DNA from: Pseudomonadota bacterium
GTDB lineage: Bacteria > Pseudomonadota > Alphaproteobacteria > Ferrovibrionales > Ferrovibrionaceae
Direction: 5' to 3'
Assembly (NCBI GenBank): GCA_023433835.1
Contig: JAEYTW010000193.1
Span: 1 to 15,072, forward strand
DNA: 15,072 bases
Under the pieces are notes generated by a model, which was not told the DNA's origin, did not search any database, and was given only the letters and a program-made list of their open reading frames with translations. This document shows positions 1 to 6,860 of the stretch, piece by piece. A program made the translations under genes and the position numbers. Position 1 is the first letter of the stretch. Every line of letters begins with the position of its first letter.

Positions 1-1
1 C

Positions 2-310
2 TCACAGGCCGCGCAGCACTTCGGGCTGGTCGCGCGCGGCGTGTAGAATCCGCGCAATTACCGGCGGGCGGCGTTCCGCATCGTAGACGATGATGTAGGG
101 GAAGCCGGTCAAGACCAGGAAGCGAAAGTCATCGCTCACCAAGTCTGACCGGGTGACGCCAACTTGGGCATGCTCACCGATACGTCGAGCAGCCTTGATT
201 ACGGCATCGTGCAGCGCATGCGCTGCATTCGGGTTATCCCTGTTGATCCAATGGACAGCCGCGAGCAAATCGCGTTGAGCAGCCGGCGACAGGATCGCCG
301 GCACTTTCAC
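2..310 (-). CDS. parE: ParE/RelE-type toxin of a type II toxin-antitoxin pair
   Basis: This complete 102-residue protein has the size and ending of ParE toxins: an early helical stretch (residues 10-45), then beta strands containing FRFLVL and YIIVYD (about 62-77), and the C-terminal signature RILHAARD (87-94). ParE family members usually poison DNA gyrase, whereas related RelE proteins cleave mRNA. The ParE-like ending favours the former, but this is family inference. The start is GTG at 308-310, and its GTGA overlaps the antitoxin stop by 4 bp, so the toxin is probably translated by coupling to parD. The stop codon lies at 2-4, so the gene is intact despite sitting at the window edge. A cytoplasmic toxin neutralised by the upstream ParD is the expected role. 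Confidence 0.9.
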   Translation of the reverse strand: MKVPAILSPAAQRDLLAAVHWINRDNPNAAHALHDAVIKAARRIGEHAQVGVTRSDLVSDDFRFLVLTGFPYIIVYDAERRPPVIARILHAARDQPEVLRGL

Positions 311-555
311 TGCTTCTTCCCGATTATGGCTTCCACCTCGGCCGAAACTTCATCGATGGTGAAGGTTCCGTCCCGATCAGCCTCCGCCATTGCCTCGTCG
401 AGCATCGCCTGGAACTGGCGGCGCTGATCCTCCCGGTCCTGCAGCAACCGCAGGGCGGAGCGCACCACTTCGCTGACATTGTTGTATCGTCCGCCCTCGA
501 CGCATTCGCGGGCGAAGCGCTCCAGTTCGGGGGTCAGATGCACGTTCGTCGCCAT
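307..555 (-). CDS. parD: ParD-type ribbon-helix-helix antitoxin
   Basis: The 82-residue protein begins with a ribbon-helix-helix DNA-binding region: the strand NVHLTPELERFARECV, followed by GRYNNVSEVVRSALRLL (about residues 23-39), the typical ParD/CopG pattern. The C-terminal half is acidic and helical (EAMAEADRDG, then EVSAEVEAII) and is the part that normally wraps the toxin. Family knowledge says ParD neutralises ParE and represses the operon. The gene lies upstream of the toxin with a 4-bp overlap, the usual antitoxin-first order. A GGAG ribosome-binding site sits 6 nt before the ATG, and a perfect inverted repeat lies 12 bp upstream of the start, consistent with autorepression. I am confident of the family; DNA binding at that repeat is inferred. 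Confidence 0.92.
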   Translation of the reverse strand: MATNVHLTPELERFARECVEGGRYNNVSEVVRSALRLLQDREDQRRQFQAMLDEAMAEADRDGTFTIDEVSAEVEAIIGKKQ

Positions 556-566
556 GGGCGGCTCCG

Positions 567-585
567 TATGTCAATGATTGACATA
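567..585. promoter_or_regulatory. 19-bp perfect inverted repeat, likely ParD/ParDE operator
   Basis: TATGTCAAT, a single G, then ATTGACATA form two exact 9-bp arms. The repeat lies in the 44-bp gap between the divergent parD and nuclease-fold genes. Ribbon-helix-helix antitoxins bind such palindromes, so it is the best candidate for the parDE operator. It could also influence the divergent gene at 600. Confidence 0.75.
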
Positions 586-613
586 AAATAGGCGAGGCAA
601 TGGGCAACGGCAA
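585..613 (-). promoter_or_regulatory. candidate parDE promoter
   Basis: On the minus strand a TTGCCG box (608-613) and a TATTTT box (585-590) are separated by exactly 17 bp. Each matches four of six bases of the sigma-70 consensus. Transcription would then begin near 578, inside the inverted repeat, so a bound repressor would block initiation. The -35 box falls within the start of the divergent gene. This is a weak sequence match supported by position. Confidence 0.4.
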
Positions 614-1319
614 CAGTCGGCCGCTGCGGCTTGTGGCCTGGAACTGCGCCGGCGGCTTCCAGCGCAAGCGGTCGGCGCTCGAGGCGCTTGAGCCTGATAT
701 CGCCGTGGTGGCTGAGGTACGGCGCCACGCGCTGACTGAGGCCGAGCTGAAGGCCGGCAGGGCGTTGTGGATCGGCGATGGCGGCAAGGGGCTGGCCGTG
801 CTGGCGGCCAACGGCTGGCGGCTTCAGGCCGGCGCCAGCCCCGCGGCCGATCGCTGGTTCATGCCCGTGGTGGCGACGCGGCGCGGCATCGCCGTGCGGC
901 TGATCGCGGCCTGGGTGATGCCGGCGCCCGATTACGTGCAGCCGACGCGGCGGGCGTTGGCCGAACTCGATGATTTCCTTTCGGCCGGGCCCTGCCTGTT
1001 CGTCGGCGATCTCAACCACAACATCAGGCTCGACGGTACCCGGTCGCGCGAGCGCTTCCGCGGCATCGTCGAGCGGCTGACGGCCGCGGGGCTGGTCAGT
1101 GTCTGGCACGCAGTGACCGGCGAGGCCCATGGGGCGGAAAGCCGGCCGACACTCTACTTCCTGTGGAACGAGGTCAGGCCGTTCCATATCGACTACGTCT
1201 TCGCGCCGGCCGGCTGGGCCCGGGCGGCCACGGTCGGCAACTATGCCGACTGGGTGGCCACCCGGTTGTCGGATCACGTGCCGGTCACCGTAGACCTGAG
1301 GGTACCGCGTAGCGGGTGA
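600..1319 (+). CDS. endonuclease/exonuclease/phosphatase-family protein
   Basis: The 239-residue protein carries the ordered active-site motifs of the DNase I-like metal-dependent phosphoesterase fold: VAWNC (Asn15), VVAEV (Glu39), VGDLNHN (Asp137, Asn139), HIDYVF (Asp198) and LSDHVPV (Asp225, His226). These residues bind Mg2+ and cleave a phosphodiester or phosphomonoester. The substrate cannot be read from sequence and could be DNA, RNA or a small phosphate ester. There is no signal peptide or membrane segment, so it is probably cytoplasmic. The ATG at 600 has only a GAGG two bases away, which is unusually close, so the start is tentative. The motif begins at residue 11, leaving little room for a later start. 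Its last 35 bp overlap the convergent P460 gene. It is divergent from parDE and may share its control region. Confidence 0.85.
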   Translation: MGNGNSRPLRLVAWNCAGGFQRKRSALEALEPDIAVVAEVRRHALTEAELKAGRALWIGDGGKGLAVLAANGWRLQAGASPAADRWFMPVVATRRGIAVRLIAAWVMPAPDYVQPTRRALAELDDFLSAGPCLFVGDLNHNIRLDGTRSRERFRGIVERLTAAGLVSVWHAVTGEAHGAESRPTLYFLWNEVRPFHIDYVFAPAGWARAATVGNYADWVATRLSDHVPVTVDLRVPRSG

Positions 1320-1791
1320 AGACGTAGTCGCGGTCCTTCACCCGCCCCTCGTGGCAGGCAAAGCAGGTTTCGTGCTGGGCCACATCGACCGGCTGGCCGT
1401 CGATAAAGCGGCCGTAGCCCCAGCCGCCGCTGCTGGCGTATCTCGCCGCATCCTTGACCATGACCTGCACGGTGGTGGCCGCGCCCGGCACCGAGGCCGG
1501 CTCGAAGTCCGGCGACGGCACGCGCTTCCAGGCCAGCTTGACCAGGATGGCGCCGTCGGGGAAGGGCAGGGTGCCGGCGCGATAGGCGTCAACCGCCAGC
1601 TTGTTGCCGACGACGACGCGCAATTCGTCGAGCGGTTCGGCCTCCAGCGCCGGGGCGATGAATTCCCAATGGCGATAGCCTTCGGGAATGGTCACGCCGT
1701 AGATCGGCGAGGCCGGACTGCCCGCGGCGACGGCCGCCGCCGCAAGCATGGCCGGCACCACTGCCGCGAGGGCGAGATGCAGCGGCTTCAC
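1285..1791 (-). CDS. cytochrome P460-family exported haem protein
   Basis: The 168-residue protein starts with a Sec-type signal peptide (hydrophobic residues 4-22, AVAAG near the cleavage point). It ends with a c-type haem attachment motif, CFACH (Cys143, Cys146, His147). The segment IPEGYRHWEFIAP and the central PDGAILVKLAWK match the cytochrome P460 pattern. Known P460 enzymes oxidise hydroxylamine or detoxify nitric oxide and carry a lysine-haem crosslink. Lys85 or Lys89 lies in the right region, but I cannot assign the crosslinking residue. Many family members have no known substrate. The start is GTG at 1789-1791, four bases after the stop of the hydrolase gene, which indicates one transcript. 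A later Met would destroy the signal peptide. The 3' end overlaps the convergent nuclease-fold gene by 35 bp. Confidence 0.85.
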   Translation of the reverse strand: MKPLHLALAAVVPAMLAAAAVAAGSPASPIYGVTIPEGYRHWEFIAPALEAEPLDELRVVVGNKLAVDAYRAGTLPFPDGAILVKLAWKRVPSPDFEPASVPGAATTVQVMVKDAARYASSGGWGYGRFIDGQPVDVAQHETCFACHEGRVKDRDYVFTRYAVPSGLR

Positions 1792-1795
1792 GGGA

Positions 1796-2815
1796 TCAGC
1801 CCCGGTCGACGTCGATCACGGCCTGGGCGAAGGCCTGGGGCGCTTCCTGCGGCAGGTTGTGGCCGATGCCGCCGGTGAGGTTGCGATGCTGATAGCGGCC
1901 GGAGAACCGCTTGGCATAGGCCGACGGATCGGGATGCGGCGCGCCGTTGGCGTCGCCTTCCAGCGTGATGGTCGGGATGCCGATGCCGGGGAAGGCGGCA
2001 AGCTTCTTCTCCAACTCGTCGTACTTCGCCTCGCCGTCGGCCAGGCCCAGCCGCCAGCGGTAATTGTGGATCGAGATCGCGACGTGATCGGGGTTGTCGA
2101 AGGCCTTGGCCGAGCGGTTGAAGGTCGCGTCGTCGAACTTCCACTGCGGCGAGGCCAGCTCCCAGATCAGCCGGGCGAAGTCGTGGGTATATTTGGCATA
2201 GCCCGCCTCGCCGCGCGGGGTCGCGAAGTAGAACTGGTACCACCATTGCAGCTCGGCCTTGGGCGGCAGCGGCGCGCGGTTGGCTTCCTGGCTGCCGATC
2301 AGATAGCCGCTGACCGAGACCAGCGCCTTGCAACGCTGCGGCCAGACCGCGGCGAGGATGCAGGCGGTGCGCGCGCCCCAGTCGCAGCCGGCGACGACCG
2401 CCCGCTCGATCTTCAATGCATCCATCAGGTCGATGGCATCGACCGCCAGTGCCGCCTGCTGGCCGTTGCGCATCGTGTCGGCCGACAGGAAACGTGTCTC
2501 GCCGTAGCCGCGCAGGAACGGCACGATCACCCGGTAGCCGGCCCGGGCCAGCAGGGGCGCGACGTCGACATAGGTATGGATATCGTAGGGCCAGCCGTGG
2601 AACAGGATGACCGGCGGCCCGTCGGCGGGGCCGGCCTCGGCATAGGCAACGTCGAGCACGCCGGCCCGGACCCGCTTCAGCGGGCCGAAGCTGGCGCTGG
2701 ACGAGCTTTGTGCCTGTGCCGATGCGCGTGAGAGGCTCGCGAATTGAGCGACCGCGAGGGCCGCGGCCGCCGAGCCGAGGATCAAGCGCCGCTGCTGGTT
2801 GATCTGTTCCGACAT
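1796..2815 (-). CDS. exported alpha/beta hydrolase, epoxide hydrolase/dehalogenase-like
   Basis: The 339-residue protein has an N-terminal twin-arginine-like signal (QRRLILG at residues 8-14, then a hydrophobic stretch and ASAQA near 31-35), suggesting export in folded form. The alpha/beta hydrolase core follows. HGWP (73-76) forms the oxyanion region, GCDWG (143-147) places Asp145 as the nucleophile, LEGDANG offers Asp288 as a triad acid, and GIGHN gives His319. An Asp rather than Ser nucleophile is typical of epoxide hydrolases and haloalkane dehalogenases; the GxDWG form favours the epoxide hydrolase branch. The cap contains WWYQFYF (191-197), where cap tyrosines would activate an epoxide, though this is inferred. 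The substrate is unknown. An AGGAG lies 8 nt before the ATG. It is followed after 4 bp by the P460 gene. Confidence 0.85.
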   Translation of the reverse strand: MSEQINQQRRLILGSAAAALAVAQFASLSRASAQAQSSSSASFGPLKRVRAGVLDVAYAEAGPADGPPVILFHGWPYDIHTYVDVAPLLARAGYRVIVPFLRGYGETRFLSADTMRNGQQAALAVDAIDLMDALKIERAVVAGCDWGARTACILAAVWPQRCKALVSVSGYLIGSQEANRAPLPPKAELQWWYQFYFATPRGEAGYAKYTHDFARLIWELASPQWKFDDATFNRSAKAFDNPDHVAISIHNYRWRLGLADGEAKYDELEKKLAAFPGIGIPTITLEGDANGAPHPDPSAYAKRFSGRYQHRNLTGGIGHNLPQEAPQAFAQAVIDVDRG

Positions 2816-2887
2816 GATGTGTACTCCTGATGTTGTCTGCCAGAGCTAGGAAGGAAATCCGGTGTGGTCGGGGATCACTATCGGTAA

Positions 2888-2899
2888 ATTGGCGCCAAT
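2888..2899. promoter_or_regulatory. 12-bp palindrome upstream of the hydrolase gene
   Basis: ATTGGCGCCAAT is a perfect palindrome in the 116-bp gap between dipZ and the hydrolase gene. It is overlapped on the right by the 8-bp palindrome ATCATGAT (2898-2905), and TACGTA follows shortly after. The surrounding bases are AT-richer than the genes, as expected of a promoter. It may be an operator for the hydrolase/P460 pair. A 12-bp palindrome alone is only suggestive. Confidence 0.3.
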
Positions 2900-2931
2900 C
2901 ATGATCCCGTACGTAGATATGAAATCCCGGG

Positions 2932-4587
2932 TCAACCGAAGGTGAAGGCGTAGGCTTCCGCCCCGGCATCGAGGAAGCGGATCTCGAACAGGCGTTGCCC
3001 CACTTCGCCGGCCTGACGGACCAGCTGATAGAGCCTGGTATCGCCGATCGTGCCGTGGCCTTGGGCATTGATGTCGCTGCCGTGGTCGCGCCCCGGCGCC
3101 CGGCCGTCGATCGTCACCTGAAAGCGGACCGGCCGCCCGTCCGCCGCGGGCCCCATCACCAGATGCAGGTCGCGTGCGCTGAACCGGAAGACGATGCCGC
3201 CGCCGGGCCGGGCCAGCACCGCCCGCTCGGCCCCGATCGTCCAGCTGCCGTCGAGCGCCCAATGGTTCAGCGCCGCCGGCCCGATCGTGTAGTCGCGCTG
3301 GCGATCGGCCGAGATCCCCTCGGGCGACGCGAAGTTCACCGCATGGCGATGACCGACATAGCTCTCGCCCGAGCGCAAGACGGACAGGTCCGGGGCCGCC
3401 TGCTCGGCCGCCAACCTGGGCGTGACGAAGCGGCTGGTCGGGTCGGAGAGCAGGGCCTGGATCGCTTCCTCGGTCTGCTGATAATCGCCTTCGCCGAAGT
3501 TGCGATAGCGGATGCGGCCCTCGGCATCGATCAGGTATTGGGCCGGCCAGTAGCTATTGGCGAAGGCCCGCCAGATGCGGAAGTCGTTGTCGACGGCGAC
3601 GGGGTAGCCGATGTGGAAACGCTGGACCGCGCGCTCGACATTGCCCTCGATCTTCTCGAAGGCGAACTCGGGCGTGTGCACGCCGATCACCACCAGCCCC
3701 TGGTCGCGGTACTTTTCAGCCCAGGCATTGACGTAGGGCAGCGAGCGGATGCAGTTGATGCAGGAATAGGTCCAGAAATTGACCAGGACGGTCTTGCCGC
3801 GCAACCGCTCCGGCGTCAGCAGCCCGGAATTCAGCCAGGCGGTGCCGCCGGCGAGCGACGGGAACATGCCCTCGACCGCGAGTGGCTGCGGCGCCGCCGA
3901 ACGTTGCAGCAGCGACTGCTCGATTTCCGCCGTGCCGGCATAGGACAGCCGCGCCAGCAGGCTGGTATCGAGGCCCAGCGCGACAATGCCGACGCCGGCG
4001 AGGACGGCGATCCCCAAGCCCTGGCGCAGACGAGCGCCGAGGCCGAGCGAGTGCCTCATCAATGCCAGGACGCGGCCGCCGGCCAGCATGGCCAGGGCCA
4101 GCGATGTCGCCGCGCCGGCAGCATAGGCGGCCAGCGGCAAACCGGTCCCGCGCGCCGCCGCGCCGGCCAGCACCAGCCCCAGCACCGGTCCCGCGCAGGG
4201 TGCCCATAGCAGGCCGGTGGCAATGCCGAGCAGTACCGAACCGCCGACACCATTGCCGGCCCCGACCGACAGCCGGTTACCGAGCGCCACGATCGGCCGG
4301 GTGAAGAAAGCGGCCAGGCGCGACGAGACCAGGGCCAGCCCGAACATGGTCAGGGCGGCGATCGCCAGGTCGCGGCCGATCTCGTTGGCCTGGGCAGCCC
4401 AGGTGCCGGCGGCCGCGCCCAGCGTGGTGACGGCGGCAAAGGTCGCCGCCATGCCCGCGAGCAGCGGCAGGCCATGGCGCAGGAACGGGCGATCGGCCCT
4501 GGCGAAGACGAAGGGCAGCACCGGCAGGATGCAGGGGCTGACGATCGTCAGTGCACCGGCCAGATAGGAAATGATGAACAGCGTCAT
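2932..4587 (-). CDS. dipZ: DipZ-type thiol-disulfide protein: CcdA membrane domain fused to thioredoxin and C-terminal module
   Basis: From the ATG at 4585-4587 this is a 551-residue protein. Residues 1-210 form a CcdA/DsbD-like membrane domain with several hydrophobic helices and the paired cysteines SPCILP (Cys19) and APCAGP (Cys131), which carry electrons across the inner membrane. Residues 240-380 are a thioredoxin-like domain with active site SCINC (Cys276, Cys279), the FWTYSCINCIRSLPYV signature of DipZ proteins, and a likely cis-proline at 348. Residues 400-551 match the extra C-terminal module of DipZ, described as carbohydrate-binding-like in the mycobacterial homologue. Its likely job is to pass reducing equivalents to extracytoplasmic thiols. 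The frame stays open to 4782, but AAGGA before the ATG at 4587 and the membrane-helix start fix this position. It faces a two-component operon. Confidence 0.9.
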   Translation of the reverse strand: MTLFIISYLAGALTIVSPCILPVLPFVFARADRPFLRHGLPLLAGMAATFAAVTTLGAAAGTWAAQANEIGRDLAIAALTMFGLALVSSRLAAFFTRPIVALGNRLSVGAGNGVGGSVLLGIATGLLWAPCAGPVLGLVLAGAAARGTGLPLAAYAAGAATSLALAMLAGGRVLALMRHSLGLGARLRQGLGIAVLAGVGIVALGLDTSLLARLSYAGTAEIEQSLLQRSAAPQPLAVEGMFPSLAGGTAWLNSGLLTPERLRGKTVLVNFWTYSCINCIRSLPYVNAWAEKYRDQGLVVIGVHTPEFAFEKIEGNVERAVQRFHIGYPVAVDNDFRIWRAFANSYWPAQYLIDAEGRIRYRNFGEGDYQQTEEAIQALLSDPTSRFVTPRLAAEQAAPDLSVLRSGESYVGHRHAVNFASPEGISADRQRDYTIGPAALNHWALDGSWTIGAERAVLARPGGGIVFRFSARDLHLVMGPAADGRPVRFQVTIDGRAPGRDHGSDINAQGHGTIGDTRLYQLVRQAGEVGQRLFEIRFLDAGAEAYAFTFG

Positions 4588-4757
4588 TGGCACGATCCTT
4601 ACGGCGAGGCGATCTTGGCGGGCTGCGAAGCGTAGACGGCATGGCTGGCCGCGCCCCAATGCCTTGGATTGCGCGCGCCGGCCCATCGCTCCAGTTCCCG
4701 GTTGATCGACCCTAGATCCGCCCGTGGTGCCTTGCGACCCGCATGTTGTCCGCTGCC

Positions 4758-4791
4758 GTATCGGTCCGGCGGCCGGATACACGGTGATACA
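4758..4791. promoter_or_regulatory. repeat cluster in the dipZ / response-regulator divergent region
   Basis: The 247-bp gap 4588-4834 holds no gene. Near its right end GATACA occurs twice on the same strand (4776-4781 and 4786-4791), a 10-bp period, and GTATC (4758-4762) forms an inverted match with GATAC at 4776-4780. CCGGC/GCCGG (4766-4770 and 4772-4776) nests inside. OmpR/PhoB-type regulators bind tandem direct repeats about one helical turn apart, so this may be the autoregulatory site of the adjacent regulator. The rest of the gap shows nothing I can name. Confidence 0.4.
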
Positions 4792-4834
4792 AATCTCCGT
4801 CGCCCACGCCCGTCCGACCTGTTAGACCAGCGTC

Positions 4835-5575
4835 ATGGACCATGTCGATCATGTGCTCATCGTCGACGACGACCGGGAGATCCGCGATCTTGTCGCGGGT
4901 TACCTGAAGAAGAACGGCCTGCGCGTGACCGTTGCCGCCGACGGCCGGCGGATGCGCGCCTTCCTCGAGGCCGATCGCGTCGACCTGATCGTGCTGGATA
5001 TCATGCTGCCCGGCGACGATGGGCTGGTGCTGTGCCGCGCACTGCGCGCCGGCCGGCACAAGGCCACGCCGATCCTGATGCTGACCGCGCGCAGCGACGA
5101 GACCGACCGCATCGTCGGGCTGGAAATGGGTGCCGACGATTACCTGGTCAAGCCGTTCGCGGCGCGCGAGCTGCTGGCCCGCATCAACGCTGTCCTGCGG
5201 CGCACGCGGATGATGCCCCCGAACCTTGCCGTGACCGAGGCCGGACAGGTGCTGACCTTCGGTGCCTGGCGGCTCGACACGGCCGCCCGCCACCTCCTGG
5301 ACGTGGAGGGCACGGCAGTGGCGTTGAGCGGCGCGGAATATCGGCTGCTGCGCGTCTTCCTCGACCATCCGCAGCGCGTGCTGTCGCGCGACCAGCTGTT
5401 GAACCTGACGCAGGGGCGCGAAGCTGAACTGTTCGAGCGCTCGATCGACCTGATGGTCAGCCGGCTGCGCCAGCGCCTGCGCGACGATGCGCGCGAACCC
5501 GCCTATATCAAGACCGTGCGGGCGGAGGGCTATGTCCTCGCCATGCCGGTCGAGATCGTGGCACCACGGCGATGA
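4835..5575 (+). CDS. OmpR/PhoB-family response regulator
   Basis: The 246-residue protein has an N-terminal receiver domain (about residues 5-122) with all key residues: acidic Asp11 to Asp13, phosphoacceptor Asp55 in LIVLDIMLPG, Thr84 in LMLTA and Lys106 in LVKPF. The C-terminal winged-helix DNA-binding domain spans about 140-237, with LSGAEYRLLRVFL and IDLMVSRLRQRLRDD, ending in the typical YIKTVRAEGYVL. It should be phosphorylated by the kinase encoded immediately downstream, whose start overlaps this stop by ATGA, and then act as a transcription factor. A clear ribosome-binding site before the ATG is lacking. Candidate targets are its own promoter, the divergent dipZ and the downstream ABC-F gene, all inferred from position and from the GATACA repeats upstream. 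Confidence 0.95.
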   Translation: MDHVDHVLIVDDDREIRDLVAGYLKKNGLRVTVAADGRRMRAFLEADRVDLIVLDIMLPGDDGLVLCRALRAGRHKATPILMLTARSDETDRIVGLEMGADDYLVKPFAARELLARINAVLRRTRMMPPNLAVTEAGQVLTFGAWRLDTAARHLLDVEGTAVALSGAEYRLLRVFLDHPQRVLSRDQLLNLTQGREAELFERSIDLMVSRLRQRLRDDAREPAYIKTVRAEGYVLAMPVEIVAPRR

Positions 5576-6858
5576 GCTGGCTGCCGCGCACCCTGCGCTG
5601 GCGCTTGTTCCTGATTCTGTTCGCAGGGCTGGCGCTGGCCCATGGCCTGTCCTTCGGTACGTTGTTCCTGGAACGCTATATGAGCGCCCGGGCGGTGATG
5701 CTGACCAACCTCGAGAACGATGTCGGCACGTCGATCGCGCTGCTCGACCGCCTGCCGGCGCCCGAGCGCCCGCTCTGGCTGGCCCGCCTGGCGCGACCGA
5801 ACTATCGCTATGAGATCGGGCCGGGCCTGCCCGGCGAGCCGGAGTTGAGCCCGCGTGCCGCCGAGATCGCCGATACCATCAACGAAGCGGCCGGGCGGCG
5901 CTTTCCCGTCGCGGTCGAGCGCATCCCCGGCGCGCGGCTGCACCTGCAGGCTCATGTGACGTTGAGCGACGGGTCGATCGTGACCATCGACCTGCTGCCG
6001 CAGGTGATGCCGCTTGCGGATTGGCTGCCTTACGTACTGGTCGTGCAACTGGTGCTGCTGGTCCTGTGCAGCGCGATCGCGGTGCGGCTGGCCATCCGCC
6101 CGCTGCTGCGCTTCGCCGGTGCGGCCGAGACGCTCGACCCTGAGAGGTCGGCAATACGGTTGGACGAAGGCGGGCCCACGGAAGTCGCCTATGCCGCCAC
6201 CGCCTTCAACGCGATGCGCGACCGCATCGCCCATTACCTGGAGGAGCGGGTCCAGATTCTCGCCGCGATCAGCCATGACCTGCAGACGCCGATCACGCGG
6301 ATGAAGCTGCGCGCCGAGTTGGGCGAGGACGGGCCGGAAAAGGACAAGCTGATCGCCGACCTGACCGAGATCGAACAGATGGTGCGCGAAGGCGTCGCCT
6401 ATGCCAGGAGCGCGCATGGCGATGCCGAACCCCCGACCCGCATCGAGGTCGGCTCGTTCGTCGAGAGCCTGGTATTCGACTATCAGGATGTCGGCCAGCC
6501 GGTGACCTGCAGCGGCCGGGTCGAGGCGGTCCTGACCACGCGGCCGCAGGCGCTGCGCCGCATCCTGACCAACCTGATCGACAACGCGCTGAAATTTGCC
6601 GGGCCGGTGGCGGTCGACCTCGCGGCCGAGGCCGGCCGGGTGCGCATCCGCGTCCTCGATCGCGGCCCGGGGATTCCGGAAGATCAGCTCGACGCCGTGC
6701 TGCAGCCGTTCTACCGCCTCGAACAATCGCGCAGCCGCGATACCGGCGGTATCGGCCTGGGCCTGGCCATCGCTCATCAGCTGACGCGGGCGATCGGCGG
6801 CGTGCTGACCCTGAGGAATCGGGACGGCGGCGGGCTTGCCGCCGAGATCGAGATCTGA
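5572..6858 (+). CDS. EnvZ-like membrane sensor histidine kinase
   Basis: The 428-residue protein has two membrane helices (about 10-30 and 151-172) flanking a periplasmic sensor region of roughly 115 residues, then a HAMP linker (about 173-226). The dimerisation and phosphotransfer helix contains ISHDLQTPITRMKLR with the phosphorylated His235. The ATPase domain shows the N box TNLIDNALKFA (Asn334, Asn338), the G1 box DRGPGIP (363-369), FYRLE and the G2 box GGIGLGLAIA (392-401). All catalytic elements are present, so it should autophosphorylate and signal to the upstream regulator. The periplasmic domain has no motif I recognise and no cysteine, so the signal is unknown. It overlaps the regulator by 4 bp, and the ABC-F gene starts 2 bp after its stop, so the three genes form an operon. 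Confidence 0.95.
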   Translation: MSWLPRTLRWRLFLILFAGLALAHGLSFGTLFLERYMSARAVMLTNLENDVGTSIALLDRLPAPERPLWLARLARPNYRYEIGPGLPGEPELSPRAAEIADTINEAAGRRFPVAVERIPGARLHLQAHVTLSDGSIVTIDLLPQVMPLADWLPYVLVVQLVLLVLCSAIAVRLAIRPLLRFAGAAETLDPERSAIRLDEGGPTEVAYAATAFNAMRDRIAHYLEERVQILAAISHDLQTPITRMKLRAELGEDGPEKDKLIADLTEIEQMVREGVAYARSAHGDAEPPTRIEVGSFVESLVFDYQDVGQPVTCSGRVEAVLTTRPQALRRILTNLIDNALKFAGPVAVDLAAEAGRVRIRVLDRGPGIPEDQLDAVLQPFYRLEQSRSRDTGGIGLGLAIAHQLTRAIGGVLTLRNRDGGGLAAEIEI

Positions 6859-6860
6859 CG

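Noticed and set aside
569..583. TTGACA boxes in the palindrome as -35 elements
   Set aside because: At normal spacing the -10 would fall at or inside the start codons of parD and the nuclease-fold gene. The TTGCCG/TATTTT pair fits better for parD.
534..1277. Minus-strand frame opposite the nuclease-fold gene
   Set aside because: It runs through the parD operator and has no domain, whereas the plus-strand frame has the full set of phosphoesterase motifs.
1748..3068. Open frames on both strands across the hydrolase (plus 1748-2731, minus 1788-3068)
   Set aside because: The hydrolase frame alone has a signal peptide, ribosome-binding site and catalytic motifs. The others are Arg/Gly/Asp-rich without domains, and the minus one runs through the intergenic palindromes.
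4588..4782. N-terminal extension of dipZ by 65 residues
   Set aside because: The extension is Arg/Gly-rich and precedes a normal first membrane helix. The inner ATG at 4585-4587 has an AAGGA at suitable distance and starts directly with the CcdA domain.
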